DNA of 43,377 nucleotides, taken from positions 1-43,377 of the forward strand of contig JAFQHI010000014.1 in NCBI GenBank assembly GCA_017398045.1, in the 5' to 3' direction. The DNA is from Alistipes sp. (GTDB lineage: Bacteria; Bacteroidota; Bacteroidia; Bacteroidales; Rikenellaceae). This document shows positions 22,788 to 32,081 of the stretch, piece by piece (within the stretch, counting starts at the first letter, position 1; each line of letters begins with the position of its first letter). Under the pieces are notes generated by a model. The model worked only from the letters and a program-made list of their open reading frames with translations, did not search any database and had not been told where the DNA came from. Position numbers and translations under genes: made by a program.

Positions 22788-24470
22788 ATGAACTGTAAGA
22801 TGAAAAAGTTTCTGTTAAGTATTGGTCTGGTAGCAGCTTTGGCCGCCTGCACGGATGAGAAGAATCCGGTGTACGAGTTCCCCGCACGTCCCGATGTGGA
22901 GCCGATGCCTGCCGTGAGCGTGACCGCTGTAGCTGCGGACTACAACGCACTGGAGTTCACCATTACGCCCGTCAATGCCGAGGAGTGCGCCTTCTACTGC
23001 ATCGAGACGGTCGATGACGATGTGCAACTTTCGGCTGCCGAGGTGATTTCGAAGGGTACGGCCGTAGATGCCGTCGAGAGCGGGACCTACCGCACCGAGG
23101 GGCTGTTCGATGAGACGTCGTACAACGTCTATGCCGCCGTGCGCAAGGGCGACCGCGCAGCCGTGACGGCTATCAAGATGCAGACCACCGCCGCACCTGC
23201 CCCCGCAGGTCCGACGACCAACCCGATGTATATCTGGGTCGATGCCGCTGCCAACTTCCCCGACTTTGCCAACAGCACGGACAACATCCGTCGCGATTTG
23301 ACGCTTGCGAAGGAGACCGGTTTCACGGATGTGGTGGTCGATGTACGCCCCACGAACGGTGATATTCTCTTCAAGAGCGACAAGTGCCAGCAGGTTGCCT
23401 GGCTTGGTGCCTGGGTGACGGGGCAAGGATACAAGAAGATTGAGCGCACGGCCGACTTCGACTACCTGGGTGCCTTCATCGAGATTGGCCATGAGCTGGG
23501 ATTGCGCATCCACGCCGGTTTCAACACGATGGTCGGTGGTAACAAATCGAACCTCGGTGAGCAGGGCGTATTGGTACGCGACAGCGCAAAGAAGGAGTGG
23601 GCTACGGTACTCAACACGAAGAACGGCATGGTCAATACGCTCGATTCGGACGAGACGACCTTCTTCTTCAACCCCCACAATGCCGATGTACAGAACTACA
23701 TCTGCGACCTGCTGAAGGACCTGGCCGCCTACAAGGATTTGGACGGTATCATTCTCGACCGCGGCCGTTTCGACTCGATGCTCAGCGACTGCTCCGAGAC
23801 GACGCTCAAGGCCTTTGAGGAATATGTCGGTGAGACGGTTGATTTCAACAAGGATGTACTGCCCGCCGGTTTCACGGGTACGATTAACGCCGATATGCCC
23901 TACGAGCATAAGCACCTGAAGAAGTGGTTAGAGTTCCGCGCCAAGACCATCCACGACTTTATGACCAAGGCCAAGGAGGCCGTGCGCGGTGTGAATGGTG
24001 CCGTGAAGTTCGGTGTCTATGTCGGTGGTTGGTACAGCACCTACTACGATGTGGGTGTAAACTGGGCAAGCCCCAATTTCGACACCGCGGCTGCGTTCCC
24101 GCGCTGGGCGACGAAGGAGTATATGAACTTCGGCTATGCCGACCTGATGGACCATATGCTTATCGGTGCCTACGCCTCGCCGGGCAATGTCTATGGCTCG
24201 ACGGAGTGGACGATGCAGGGCTTCTGCCAGCTCGCCATGAAATATACGGCCGGTTCGTGTCCGCTCGTATGCGGTGGCCCGGATGTAGGCAACTGGGACT
24301 CGTCGGACAGCTACACCGATGCACAGGAGTTTGAGGCCATTACCAAGTCGGTGAAGGCCTGCTACGACGCTGCGAACGGTTACTTCCTCTTCGATATGAT
24401 TCACCTGAAGAAGGCCAACTCGTGGCAGTATGCCAAGGCCGGTATCGACGAGGTGAAGGCGTCGTTGTAA
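22788..24470 (+). CDS. GHL10-type TIM-barrel glycosidase-like lipoprotein (second copy, with Ig module)
   Basis: A 560-residue lipoprotein (lipobox LAAC; Cys21 from this start, Cys17 from the ATG at 22800, which gives the more usual MKKFLL leader). TDEK after the Cys suggests surface display. Residues 30-135 are an Ig/FnIII-like module like that of the NAGPA-like protein: both start C-x(2,3)-E-x-NP-x-Y-x-FP. Residues 145-560 are the GHL10 barrel with LDRGRFD (323-329; D324) and GGWYSTYYDVGVNWASP. The barrel is paralogous to the product of 14800-16149. The surface location and added module suggest that it cuts long chains before import while the first copy works in the periplasm (inference). 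Confidence 0.82.
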   Translation: MNCKMKKFLLSIGLVAALAACTDEKNPVYEFPARPDVEPMPAVSVTAVAADYNALEFTITPVNAEECAFYCIETVDDDVQLSAAEVISKGTAVDAVESGTYRTEGLFDETSYNVYAAVRKGDRAAVTAIKMQTTAAPAPAGPTTNPMYIWVDAAANFPDFANSTDNIRRDLTLAKETGFTDVVVDVRPTNGDILFKSDKCQQVAWLGAWVTGQGYKKIERTADFDYLGAFIEIGHELGLRIHAGFNTMVGGNKSNLGEQGVLVRDSAKKEWATVLNTKNGMVNTLDSDETTFFFNPHNADVQNYICDLLKDLAAYKDLDGIILDRGRFDSMLSDCSETTLKAFEEYVGETVDFNKDVLPAGFTGTINADMPYEHKHLKKWLEFRAKTIHDFMTKAKEAVRGVNGAVKFGVYVGGWYSTYYDVGVNWASPNFDTAAAFPRWATKEYMNFGYADLMDHMLIGAYASPGNVYGSTEWTMQGFCQLAMKYTAGSCPLVCGGPDVGNWDSSDSYTDAQEFEAITKSVKACYDAANGYFLFDMIHLKKANSWQYAKAGIDEVKASL

Positions 24471-24472
24471 TT

Positions 24473-24500
24473 CAAAATTTAGCATTTAGAATTCAAAATT
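24473..24500. repeat. Heptanucleotide repeat array (NNRAATT type)
   Basis: Four exact 7-bp-spaced units, CAAAATT, TAGCATT, TAGAATT, CAAAATT, in the gap between the second GHL10 gene and the SGNH gene. The unit type is the same as at 3075-3102. Confidence 0.65.
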
Positions 24501-24510
24501 GGGTGGAGCT

Positions 24511-25173
24511 ATGAAGCGTATCTTGGTTGCTTTGCTGGCGCTGATGATTGCCATTCCCGCGATGGCTCAATCGGGCTTTGGCGACTACTACGACTGCCGT
24601 CTGGCAGCCCACCGCAAGGCGGGTATGCCCAAAGGGGCGGTGGTCTGGATGGGCGACAGTCTGACGGAGCAGGCATGGTGGAGTTTCCTCACCAAGGAGA
24701 AGCCGCTTGTCAATCGTGGCATCGGAGGCGATAACACGCGCGGTATGTTGGCGCGTCTGCCGGAGATTTTGGAGTTCGCACCTCGCAAGATGTTCCTCAT
24801 GGCAGGCGTAAACGACCTCTCGGGCAACCGCCCCGTCGAGGAGGTGGTGCAGAACATCCGCAAGATGCTCGAAATGGTGCGTGAGCGCGTCCCCTCGTGC
24901 GAGGTCTATCTGCAAAGCGTCATCACGCCCAACAACGAGGTGCTGGCCTACGCCTACATCAAAAACAAGCAACACCTGATGGTGGAGCTGAACGAAAAGC
25001 TCAAAGCAATGTGCGACGAGGGGCTGGCCACATGGGTCGATTTGCGTCCGTTGCTGCACAATGAAAAGGGCGAGTTGAAGGAGGAGCTGACCAAAGACGG
25101 CATCCACCTCCACCCCGAAGCCTACGTCATGTGGGTTGACCACCTCAAAAAGATGAACTATTTGCGCAAATAG
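24511..25173 (+). CDS. Exported SGNH/GDSL hydrolase
   Basis: A 220-residue periplasmic esterase-like protein with a signal peptide (cleavage near AMA-QSG at 19-20). All SGNH blocks are visible: GDSLTE with nucleophile S50, GIGGDNTRG for the oxyanion Gly (about 72), GVND with N101, and DGIHLHPEAY with D196 and H199. It resembles the GDSL-type acetylhydrolases that remove O-acetyl groups from sugars. The start at 24511 is favoured over an in-frame TTG at 24499 because it gives MKRIL plus a signal peptide and has GGTGGAG just upstream. The DUF5009 gene follows by 12 bases. Confidence 0.85.
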   Translation: MKRILVALLALMIAIPAMAQSGFGDYYDCRLAAHRKAGMPKGAVVWMGDSLTEQAWWSFLTKEKPLVNRGIGGDNTRGMLARLPEILEFAPRKMFLMAGVNDLSGNRPVEEVVQNIRKMLEMVRERVPSCEVYLQSVITPNNEVLAYAYIKNKQHLMVELNEKLKAMCDEGLATWVDLRPLLHNEKGELKEELTKDGIHLHPEAYVMWVDHLKKMNYLRK

Positions 25174-25185
25174 CCGACACGGAAG

Positions 25186-26589
25186 ATGAAACGAGTAGCC
25201 GCCATAGATGTATTGAGGGCCTTGGCCATTATCGGCATGGTTGTTTCGGGGCAGATGCTCTGGAATGCCGAGCTGCCGGCCTTCATGTTTCATGCGCAAC
25301 TGCCACCCCCGACCTTTGCCTTCAACCCCGAGGTGCCGGGCATCACGTGGGTCGATTTGGTCTTCCCCTTCTTCCTCTTCTCGATGGGTGCCGCCATGCC
25401 GCTGGCACTGCGTCGCAGGGAGCAAAAGGGCGCAGGGCTGAAAGAGGTGGCGTGGAGTGCCATGCACCGCTTCATCTGGTTGGCCTCGTTTGCCATCATC
25501 CTCGGCAATACGCGCATGGGACGACTCACCATGCTGCAACCCTGGGCAGCGTCACTCGTAACGCTCCTGGTTTGGGGGCTGTTCTTTATGATGTTCGGCC
25601 GCCTGCCGTGGCTCAAAAAGCGGAAGAACACGCTGCTGAATTGGGGCGGATTTGCAGCACTTATCGGCCTTACGCTGCTCTACAAGCCGCTCTTCGGGGT
25701 CGAGGTTTCGCTCCATCAGAGCGATATCATCATCCTGATTTTGGCCTCGATGGCCCTCTTCGGAACGCTTCTTTGGTGGCTGACACGCCAATCGACGGTG
25801 ATGCGCATCGTGGTCATCGGAGGCATTGCCCTCCTAAAGATGGCCTCCACGGTCGAAGGGTCGTGGTGTGCGTGGCTCTGGCAGCAGACCCCTGCCGTAT
25901 GGCTCTTCCGCTTCGAATTTTTGAAATACCTCTGCCTCGTACTTTCGGGTACGCTGGCCGGTGATGTGATTTATCGCGCCCTGCAAACCAGACCCGCCGA
26001 CGACGGCCCGCAGCACAGCTCAAACGGCCCTCTGACGGGGTTGTTGGTGGCGTTGATGGCCGCCCTTATCGGGGTGCAAATGTGGGGTCTGTTTGTCCGC
26101 GAGGTGGGTTGGACGGTGTTGCTCTCGGTGGCACTTTGCGCCCTCACGGGATGGCTCATGAACCGCCTCCATTCGGCCGAACAACCGCTCCTTAAGGAGC
26201 TGTTCGTGCTGGGTGCTGCGCTGCTCTTCATCGGTTTGATTGCCGAGCCGCTCGAAGGGGGTATCAAAAAGGACCATGCCACCATCAGCTTCTTCTTCGT
26301 TACGGGCGGTTTAGCCACCTTCGTACTGATTGCCGCATTGGCATTGGAGCTGCGCTTCGGGATTCGATTCCGTATGTTGGAGGCCTCGGGTGCTAACCCG
26401 ATGTTTGCCTACACCGCCTCGAGCTACCTCATCACCCCGCTGGCAACCCTCACCACCCTCTCGGTGTGGATTGAGAAGTTCGCCACGCTCACCCCTTGGT
26501 GCGGATTTTTGCGCGGAGTCCTCTTCGCCCTCCTGGTGATGGCAATCACCTACCCCTTCACACGCAAAAACTACTATTGGAAATCGTAA
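25186..26589 (+). CDS. DUF5009 / HGSNAT-like membrane acetyltransferase
   Basis: A 467-residue inner-membrane protein with about 11 hydrophobic segments. The N-terminus AAIDVLRALAIIGMVV and the segment ITWVDLVFPFFLFSMGAAMPLAL are hallmarks of the family of human HGSNAT, which passes acetyl from cytosolic acetyl-CoA across the membrane to terminal alpha-glucosamine of heparan sulfate. In HGSNAT a His near the first loop carries acetyl; here FMFHAQ in the equivalent loop supplies a candidate His. In this PUL it could N-acetylate periplasmic glucosamine ends so that an alpha-GlcNAc-acting enzyme can proceed (inference). It is in tight linkage with the SGNH and DUF4434 genes (12-base gaps each side). 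Confidence 0.8.
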   Translation: MKRVAAIDVLRALAIIGMVVSGQMLWNAELPAFMFHAQLPPPTFAFNPEVPGITWVDLVFPFFLFSMGAAMPLALRRREQKGAGLKEVAWSAMHRFIWLASFAIILGNTRMGRLTMLQPWAASLVTLLVWGLFFMMFGRLPWLKKRKNTLLNWGGFAALIGLTLLYKPLFGVEVSLHQSDIIILILASMALFGTLLWWLTRQSTVMRIVVIGGIALLKMASTVEGSWCAWLWQQTPAVWLFRFEFLKYLCLVLSGTLAGDVIYRALQTRPADDGPQHSSNGPLTGLLVALMAALIGVQMWGLFVREVGWTVLLSVALCALTGWLMNRLHSAEQPLLKELFVLGAALLFIGLIAEPLEGGIKKDHATISFFFVTGGLATFVLIAALALELRFGIRFRMLEASGANPMFAYTASSYLITPLATLTTLSVWIEKFATLTPWCGFLRGVLFALLVMAITYPFTRKNYYWKS

Positions 26590-26601
26590 AAAAGAGCATC
26601 T

Positions 26602-27540
26602 ATGAAAATTACCGGAACCTTTCTCGACGAAATCAGCCACGATATTCCGCACCAGAATTGGGGCGAAAAGGAGTGGGATGCCGATTTTCAGCATATGCGC
26701 TCGATTGGCATCGACACGGTTATCATGATTCGCTCGGGCTACCGCAAATTTATTACCTATCCTTCGAAATACCTCATCGGCAAGGGTTGCTATACCCCCT
26801 CGACCGACCTGCTGGATATGTTCCTCCGCCTTGCCGACAAGCACGGCATGAAGTTCTACTTCGGCCTTTACGACTCGGGCCACTATTGGGACACGGGCGA
26901 TATGTCGAAGGAGACCGAGTACAACCGCTTCGTCATTGACGAGGTGTGGGAGAACTACGGCCAACACCACCCCTCGTTCGGTGGCTGGTACCTCAGCGGT
27001 GAGATTTCGCGTCGCACGAAGGGGGTCATCGAGGCCTTCCGCGAGCAGGGTGAGCATTGCAAAGCCGTTTCGGGCGGTCTGCCGACCCTCATTTCGCCCT
27101 GGATTGACGGCAAGAAGGCCGTTCTGGCCGCCTCGTCGTCGCTCTCGAAGGAGGATGCCGTATCGGTGGCCGACCACGAACGAGAGTGGGAGGAGATTTT
27201 TGCCGGCATACAGGGTGCCGTCGATGCCGTGGCCTTTCAGGATGGCCACATCGACTACGACGAGCTGGATGCCTTCTTCGAGGTGAATAAACGATTGGCC
27301 GACCGCTACGGCATGGAGTGCTGGACCAATGCCGAGACCTTCGACCGCGATATGCCGATTAAGTTCCTGCCGATTAAATTCGAGAAGTTGCGCATGAAGT
27401 TGGAGGCGGCTGCACGTGCCGGCTACGATAAGGCCATCACCTTCGAGTTCTCGCACTTCCTCTCGCCCCAGTCGAGCTACACCTCGGCACACCACCTCTT
27501 CGACCGCTATCGGGAGTATTTCCTCGGCGAGAAGTTGTAA
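26602..27540 (+). CDS. DUF4434 glycoside-hydrolase-like TIM barrel
   Basis: A 312-residue protein without a signal peptide, so cytoplasmic. The start ITGTFLDEISHDIPHQNWG followed by GIDTVIMIRSGYRKF is characteristic of DUF4434. GWYLSGEIS (about residues 132-140) holds a conserved-looking Glu at a typical barrel strand end, and FQDGHID and EFSHF follow near the C-terminal side. The family has a glycosidase-like barrel, but its reaction is not known to me. The tight 12-base gap from the DUF5009 gene, and the epimerase gene 85 bases downstream, place it among the inner-membrane and cytoplasmic steps. It may split the imported oligosaccharide before epimerisation (inference). Confidence 0.78.
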   Translation: MKITGTFLDEISHDIPHQNWGEKEWDADFQHMRSIGIDTVIMIRSGYRKFITYPSKYLIGKGCYTPSTDLLDMFLRLADKHGMKFYFGLYDSGHYWDTGDMSKETEYNRFVIDEVWENYGQHHPSFGGWYLSGEISRRTKGVIEAFREQGEHCKAVSGGLPTLISPWIDGKKAVLAASSSLSKEDAVSVADHEREWEEIFAGIQGAVDAVAFQDGHIDYDELDAFFEVNKRLADRYGMECWTNAETFDRDMPIKFLPIKFEKLRMKLEAAARAGYDKAITFEFSHFLSPQSSYTSAHHLFDRYREYFLGEKL

Positions 27541-27625
27541 CCGGGCAGGTGGAAGAGTTGTCTAAACAGAAACTGAAACAAAACGATTGGGGGGCACCCC
27601 TAACCTTAAGACTAAAAGATAAACT

Positions 27626-28807
27626 ATGATGCAGATTGATGCCTTAATCAAACAATACCACGACGAACTGCACGAGCGGGTGCTGCCCTTCTGGCTGAAC
27701 CATTCGCAAGACAAGGAGTTCGGTGGCTACTTCACCTGCCTCGACCGCGACGGTTCGGTCTTCGACACCGACAAATTCATGTGGTTGCAGGGGCGCGAGG
27801 TGTGGCTCTTCTCGATGCTTTGCAACAAGGAGGGAATTCACCCCGAATGGCTTGAGTGCGCACGTCAGGGTGCCGAGTTCATGCTCAAGCATGGCCACGA
27901 TGGTGACTACAACTGGTATTTCGCCCTCACGCGCGAGGGTCAGCCCTTGGTTGAGCCGTATAACATCTTCTCCTACACCTTTGCGGCCATGGCCTTTGCC
28001 CAGCTGCACAAGGCTACGGGCGAGGAGCGGTATGCCGAGGCTACGCGCCGCACGTTCCGCCACATCATGGAGCGTTGGGACAACCCCAAGGCGCAGTGGA
28101 GCAAGGCACACCCCGGTACGCGCGATATGCGTGCGTTGGCCCCGTCGATGATTCTGTGCAACCTGCTCCTGGAGATTGAGCATCTGATTGAGCCGGAGCT
28201 GGTCGAGGAGTCGATTGAGAAGGCACTGGGCGACGTGATGAACACCTTCTACCGCCCTGAACTGGGCCTTGTTGTCGAGCATCTGAATGCCGACGGCACG
28301 TTGAGCGATACGTTTGATGGTCGCCTTATCAACCCGGGCCACACGCTCGAGACGATGTGGTTTGTGATGGATTTGGCACGTCGTCGTGGCGACGAGGAGC
28401 TGATTCGTAAGGCCGTGGAGATTGGTCTTAATACGCTCGAGTTTGGCTGGGACAAGGAGCATGGAGGTATCTTCTACTTCATGGACCGCAAGGGATGTCC
28501 TCCGCAGCAACTCGAATGGGACCAGAAACTTTGGTGGGTGCATATCGAATCGACGATTGCCATGTTGGAGGGTTACCTCTTAACGGGCGATGAGCGTTGC
28601 AAGGCCTGGTTCGAGAAGTTGCACGACTACACCTGGTCGCACTTCCGCGACAGCGAGCATCCCGAGTGGTACGGCTACCTGAATCGTCGTGGCGAGGTGT
28701 TGCTGACGCTTAAGGGTGGCAAATGGAAGGGTTGCTTCCACGTACCGCGTGGTCTCTACAAATGCGAGTGTCTGCTGCGTGAGTTGAAACAAAAGATGGA
28801 GAAATAG
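27626..28807 (+). CDS. N-acylglucosamine 2-epimerase (AGE) family protein
   Basis: A 393-residue cytoplasmic (alpha/alpha)6-barrel enzyme. Known members interconvert GlcNAc and ManNAc, or epimerise free mannose or cellobiose, at C2. The catalytic pair is clear: H239 in NPGHTLET and H372 in KGCFHVPRGL. Supporting residues are R57 in QGREVW and E308 in WWVHIEST, which match the positions known in bacterial AGE. WYGYLNRRGE and the length are typical. With the ROK regulator, NagB-like fusion and NAGPA-like enzyme nearby, an amino sugar is the likeliest substrate. Mannose remains possible. The phosphoesterase gene follows after 2 bases. Confidence 0.88.
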   Translation: MMQIDALIKQYHDELHERVLPFWLNHSQDKEFGGYFTCLDRDGSVFDTDKFMWLQGREVWLFSMLCNKEGIHPEWLECARQGAEFMLKHGHDGDYNWYFALTREGQPLVEPYNIFSYTFAAMAFAQLHKATGEERYAEATRRTFRHIMERWDNPKAQWSKAHPGTRDMRALAPSMILCNLLLEIEHLIEPELVEESIEKALGDVMNTFYRPELGLVVEHLNADGTLSDTFDGRLINPGHTLETMWFVMDLARRRGDEELIRKAVEIGLNTLEFGWDKEHGGIFYFMDRKGCPPQQLEWDQKLWWVHIESTIAMLEGYLLTGDERCKAWFEKLHDYTWSHFRDSEHPEWYGYLNRRGEVLLTLKGGKWKGCFHVPRGLYKCECLLRELKQKMEK

Positions 28808-28809
28808 CC

Positions 28810-30237
28810 ATGAAACGCATCCTGTTGGTCGTTATCGGCCTGTGGTGGGCTTTGGCGGCATGGGCCGCAGGCCTCCGCACGCTCAAAGGAACGGTTAGTT
28901 GCGAGGGCAAAGGGGTCGCTTCGGTGGTCGTAACCGATGGCGAAAGTTTCACGCAGACCGATGCGAAGGGACGTTTCTCGTTCGCCTCGTCGGCGGATAA
29001 CAAGCTCATTTACATCACCATCCCCGCAGGCTACCGGGTCGCTTCGGAGCAGAGTGTTCCCCAATTTTGGCAGCCGATTGAGGAGGGCAAAAAGCAATAC
29101 GATTTCACCCTCCACAAAAAGGAGCAGGACGACACGCACCACGGCTTTGTGGTGATTGCCGACCCGCAGATTTGGCATAAAAAGGAGTTCCCCGCCCTCG
29201 AAGCGGGCATGAAGGATATTCACAAGACGGTCTCGGAGTACGCGATTCCCTTCCACGGCATCTGCTGTGGCGATGTGATTTCCTACGACCACACCTTCTA
29301 CCCCACCTACAACGAGGTGGCCGCCACCTCGGGACTCGATTTCTTCTCGACCCCGGGCAACCACGATATGACCCTCTACAGCCGTTCGCACGAGACCTCG
29401 ACCCGCCTTTGGGAGGAGACCTTCGGCCCTGTCTGCTACTCGTTCAACGTGGGTAAGGCGCACTATGTGGTACTCAATGACAACTTCTACATCGGACGCG
29501 ACTACTTCTACATCGGCTATCTCGACGAAAAGCAGTTCGCCTGGCTCGAAAAGGATTTGAGCTACGTCGAGGAGGGTTCGACGGTCTTTGTGGTGCTGCA
29601 CATCCCCACGACCTGCGAGGAGAGCGACCGCAAGCAGTTCAGCTATGGCAACATCGCCAACGTGATGACCAACGCCCCGCAGTTGCACCGTATGCTCGCT
29701 CCGTACAATGCCCACATTCTCTCGGGGCATACCCACACGACCTACAACCAAATCATCACCGAAAAGCTCTACGAACACGTGATTCCCGCCCTGAGCGGTG
29801 CCTGGTGGCAGGGGATGCTCTGCACCGACGGCACACCGCGCGGTTACGGGGTCTTTGAGGTCGATGGCGAGAAGGTGCAGTGGTACTACAAATCGACCGA
29901 CTTTACGCCCGACCACCAGATGACCCTCTACACCGAGCAGGATGCAGCGGGCTTTGCGGGCCAGGTGGTGGCCAACATCTGGGCTGTGGATGAAAATTGG
30001 CGCATCGAGGCGCGATTTGATGCGGGCGACGCGCAACCGATGGAGCGATTCACCTCCTACGACCCGGGGACGCAAAAGATGTATGCCGACCGCGAGAAGC
30101 TGGACCATCCGTATGTCTATCCCACCCCATCGGACCACTTCTTCCGTGTGGCGATTCCCGAAGGTGCCAAGCAGGTGACCATCACGGCCACCGACCCCTT
30201 CGGCCGGAGCTATCAAGAGAGCCTGAACATCGAATAA
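28810..30237 (+). CDS. Exported calcineurin-like metallophosphoesterase
   Basis: A 475-residue periplasmic protein (signal peptide cleaved near AWAA-GLR, about 20). Residues 22-102 are a small beta domain (MetallophosN-like). Residues 112-320 hold the two-metal phosphoesterase core: ADPQ (D118), GDV (D155), GNHD (184-186), VLHIP (H264) and SGHTHT (H307, H309). Residues 330-475 are a C-terminal beta domain. It would hydrolyse a phosphomono- or diester; next to a phosphodiester glycosidase it is a natural candidate for removing the phosphate exposed after the sugar cap is cut (inference). It is packed closely between the epimerase (2-base gap) and FAD enzyme genes (20-base gap). Confidence 0.88.
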   Translation: MKRILLVVIGLWWALAAWAAGLRTLKGTVSCEGKGVASVVVTDGESFTQTDAKGRFSFASSADNKLIYITIPAGYRVASEQSVPQFWQPIEEGKKQYDFTLHKKEQDDTHHGFVVIADPQIWHKKEFPALEAGMKDIHKTVSEYAIPFHGICCGDVISYDHTFYPTYNEVAATSGLDFFSTPGNHDMTLYSRSHETSTRLWEETFGPVCYSFNVGKAHYVVLNDNFYIGRDYFYIGYLDEKQFAWLEKDLSYVEEGSTVFVVLHIPTTCEESDRKQFSYGNIANVMTNAPQLHRMLAPYNAHILSGHTHTTYNQIITEKLYEHVIPALSGAWWQGMLCTDGTPRGYGVFEVDGEKVQWYYKSTDFTPDHQMTLYTEQDAAGFAGQVVANIWAVDENWRIEARFDAGDAQPMERFTSYDPGTQKMYADREKLDHPYVYPTPSDHFFRVAIPEGAKQVTITATDPFGRSYQESLNIE

Positions 30238-30257
30238 TTAAGAGCAAACGATAACGC

Positions 30258-32081
30258 ATGAAACGACTTATCAACTACGCCGTAACCCTTCTGGTTGCGG
30301 CGTTATTGACCGCTTGTAGCGGTGAAAAATACGACGTAGTGGTCATCGGAGGCGGCGTAAGCGGCACGACGGCCGGTATTCGCGCTGCCCGACTGGGCGC
30401 ACAGACCCTCATCGTGGAGCAAGGCCCCTGGCTGGGCGGTATGCTGACCTCGGCAGGTGTCAGTGCCACGGATGGCAACTATCGCCTGCGTGGCGGTATG
30501 TGGGGCGAGTTGCGCGACTCGCTCGAGGCCCACTACGGCAGTGCCGAAGCCCTCAAGACGGGCTGGGTGAGCAACCTGCTCTTCGAGCCGAGCGTCGGAG
30601 CGCGTATCTTCCGCGCCATGGCCGACAACGAAGAACTTTTGACCATCAAGTTCGAGACCGAGGTAACATCCATCGAGCGCACCGAGGAGGGCTGGCGCAT
30701 CCGACTCCAAGGTCCGCTGGGCAGCCAAACCATCACGGGCAAGGTGCTTATCGACGGCACGGAGCTGGGTGATGTGGCGGCATCGCTCGGGGTGAAGTAC
30801 GATATCGGCATGGAGAGCCGCTCGATGACGGGCGAGGATATCGCTCCGGAGGAGGCCAACGGCATCATCCAGGACCTGACGATGGTGATGATACTCAAAG
30901 ACTACGGCGAGGATAGAACCATCGAGCGACCCGCGGAGTACGACTCGACGCTCTTTGCCTGCGCCTGTGACAATGCCATCTGCCAGACCCCGAAAGAGGC
31001 CAACCGTCTCTGGTCGAAGCAGATGATGATGTCGTACGGTCGTCTGCCGAACGGCAAAATCATGATTAACTGGCCCATCGAGGGTAACGACTACTATGTC
31101 AATATGATTGAGATGACGGCCGAGGAGCGTGCGGAGGCGGTAGAAAAGGCGAAAAACCACACCCTTTCGTTCCTCTACTTCATCCAGCACGAGCTGGGGC
31201 TGAATACGCTCGATTTGGCCGATGACGAGTTTCCGACCGAGGATTTGATGCCGATTATCCCCTACCACCGCGAATCGCGTCGCACGCATGGCGAGGTGCG
31301 TTTCCAGCTGAACCACATCACCGCCCCGTACGATTATACGCTCTACCGCACAGCGATTGGCGTGGGCGACTACCCCGTGGACCAGCACCACACCCGCTAC
31401 ACGGGTTGGGAGGCTCTGCCGAACCTCTATTTCCACTCGGTGCCGTCGTATGGCGTACCGATGGGCGTACTGTTGCCGAAGGAGGTCGATGGGCTGATTG
31501 TGGCCGAGAAGTCGATTTCGGTGAGCAACCTTGTCAATGGCTCCACGCGCCTGCAACCTGTTGTGATGCAACTGGGTGAGGCTGCCGGCATCATGGCCGC
31601 CCTGGCCGTCAAGCAGGGCATCGAACCGCGCGAAGTGGCCGTGCGCGACGTACAGCATGAGGTATTAAACGGAGGCGGTTATCTGTTGCCCTTCCTCGAT
31701 TTGCCGGCCACCGACCCCCACTTCAAAGCCTTGCAGCGCGTAGGTGTGACGGGCATCATCGAGGGCGAGGGGATGACCGTAGGCTGGGAGAACCAGACCT
31801 GGTTCCGCGCCAAAGAGCCTATTTCGCTCGCAACACTTTCGGAAGGCTTGCACCGCTTTGATGCGAAGTTCGCACCGATTGCCGAGGAGCGCAACACCAC
31901 CCTATCGGATTTGGAGGGTTGGTTTGGCGAGGTGAACGATGCCATGTGGAATGCCTGGGGGCTGGAGAATTACAGCACGACCCGTGCGCTCACGCGCGAG
32001 GAGTGCGCCGTGGTTATCGACGCGCTGCTGCGCCCCTTCTACACCTATTCGGTAACACTTCAAGGTGAATTTGTACGATGA
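30258..32081 (+). CDS. Exported FAD-dependent oxidoreductase lipoprotein
   Basis: A 607-residue lipoprotein (lipobox LLTAC, Cys20). Only about ten residues later a Rossmann FAD-binding motif begins: VVVIGGGVSGTTAGIRAARLG (GGGVSG at 31-36), then a Glu-ending strand (LIVEQ) and the GGMLTSAG segment typical of the FAD_oxidored (PF12831) group. A late segment GSTRLQPVVMQLGEAAG is the usual second FAD contact. No twin-arginine motif is present, so the protein seems to be exported by Sec and must load its flavin outside the cytoplasm. Substrate unknown; oxidation of a sugar ring hydroxyl is one idea (inference). Its last 4 bases overlap the start of the final operon gene. Confidence 0.85.
   Translation: MKRLINYAVTLLVAALLTACSGEKYDVVVIGGGVSGTTAGIRAARLGAQTLIVEQGPWLGGMLTSAGVSATDGNYRLRGGMWGELRDSLEAHYGSAEALKTGWVSNLLFEPSVGARIFRAMADNEELLTIKFETEVTSIERTEEGWRIRLQGPLGSQTITGKVLIDGTELGDVAASLGVKYDIGMESRSMTGEDIAPEEANGIIQDLTMVMILKDYGEDRTIERPAEYDSTLFACACDNAICQTPKEANRLWSKQMMMSYGRLPNGKIMINWPIEGNDYYVNMIEMTAEERAEAVEKAKNHTLSFLYFIQHELGLNTLDLADDEFPTEDLMPIIPYHRESRRTHGEVRFQLNHITAPYDYTLYRTAIGVGDYPVDQHHTRYTGWEALPNLYFHSVPSYGVPMGVLLPKEVDGLIVAEKSISVSNLVNGSTRLQPVVMQLGEAAGIMAALAVKQGIEPREVAVRDVQHEVLNGGGYLLPFLDLPATDPHFKALQRVGVTGIIEGEGMTVGWENQTWFRAKEPISLATLSEGLHRFDAKFAPIAEERNTTLSDLEGWFGEVNDAMWNAWGLENYSTTRALTREECAVVIDALLRPFYTYSVTLQGEFVR

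Noticed and set aside
27588-27600. A short G6 run followed by CACCCC before the epimerase gene as a second phase-variable tract or operator
   Set aside because: The run is too short for likely slippage and lies outside coding sequence; the palindrome is weak.
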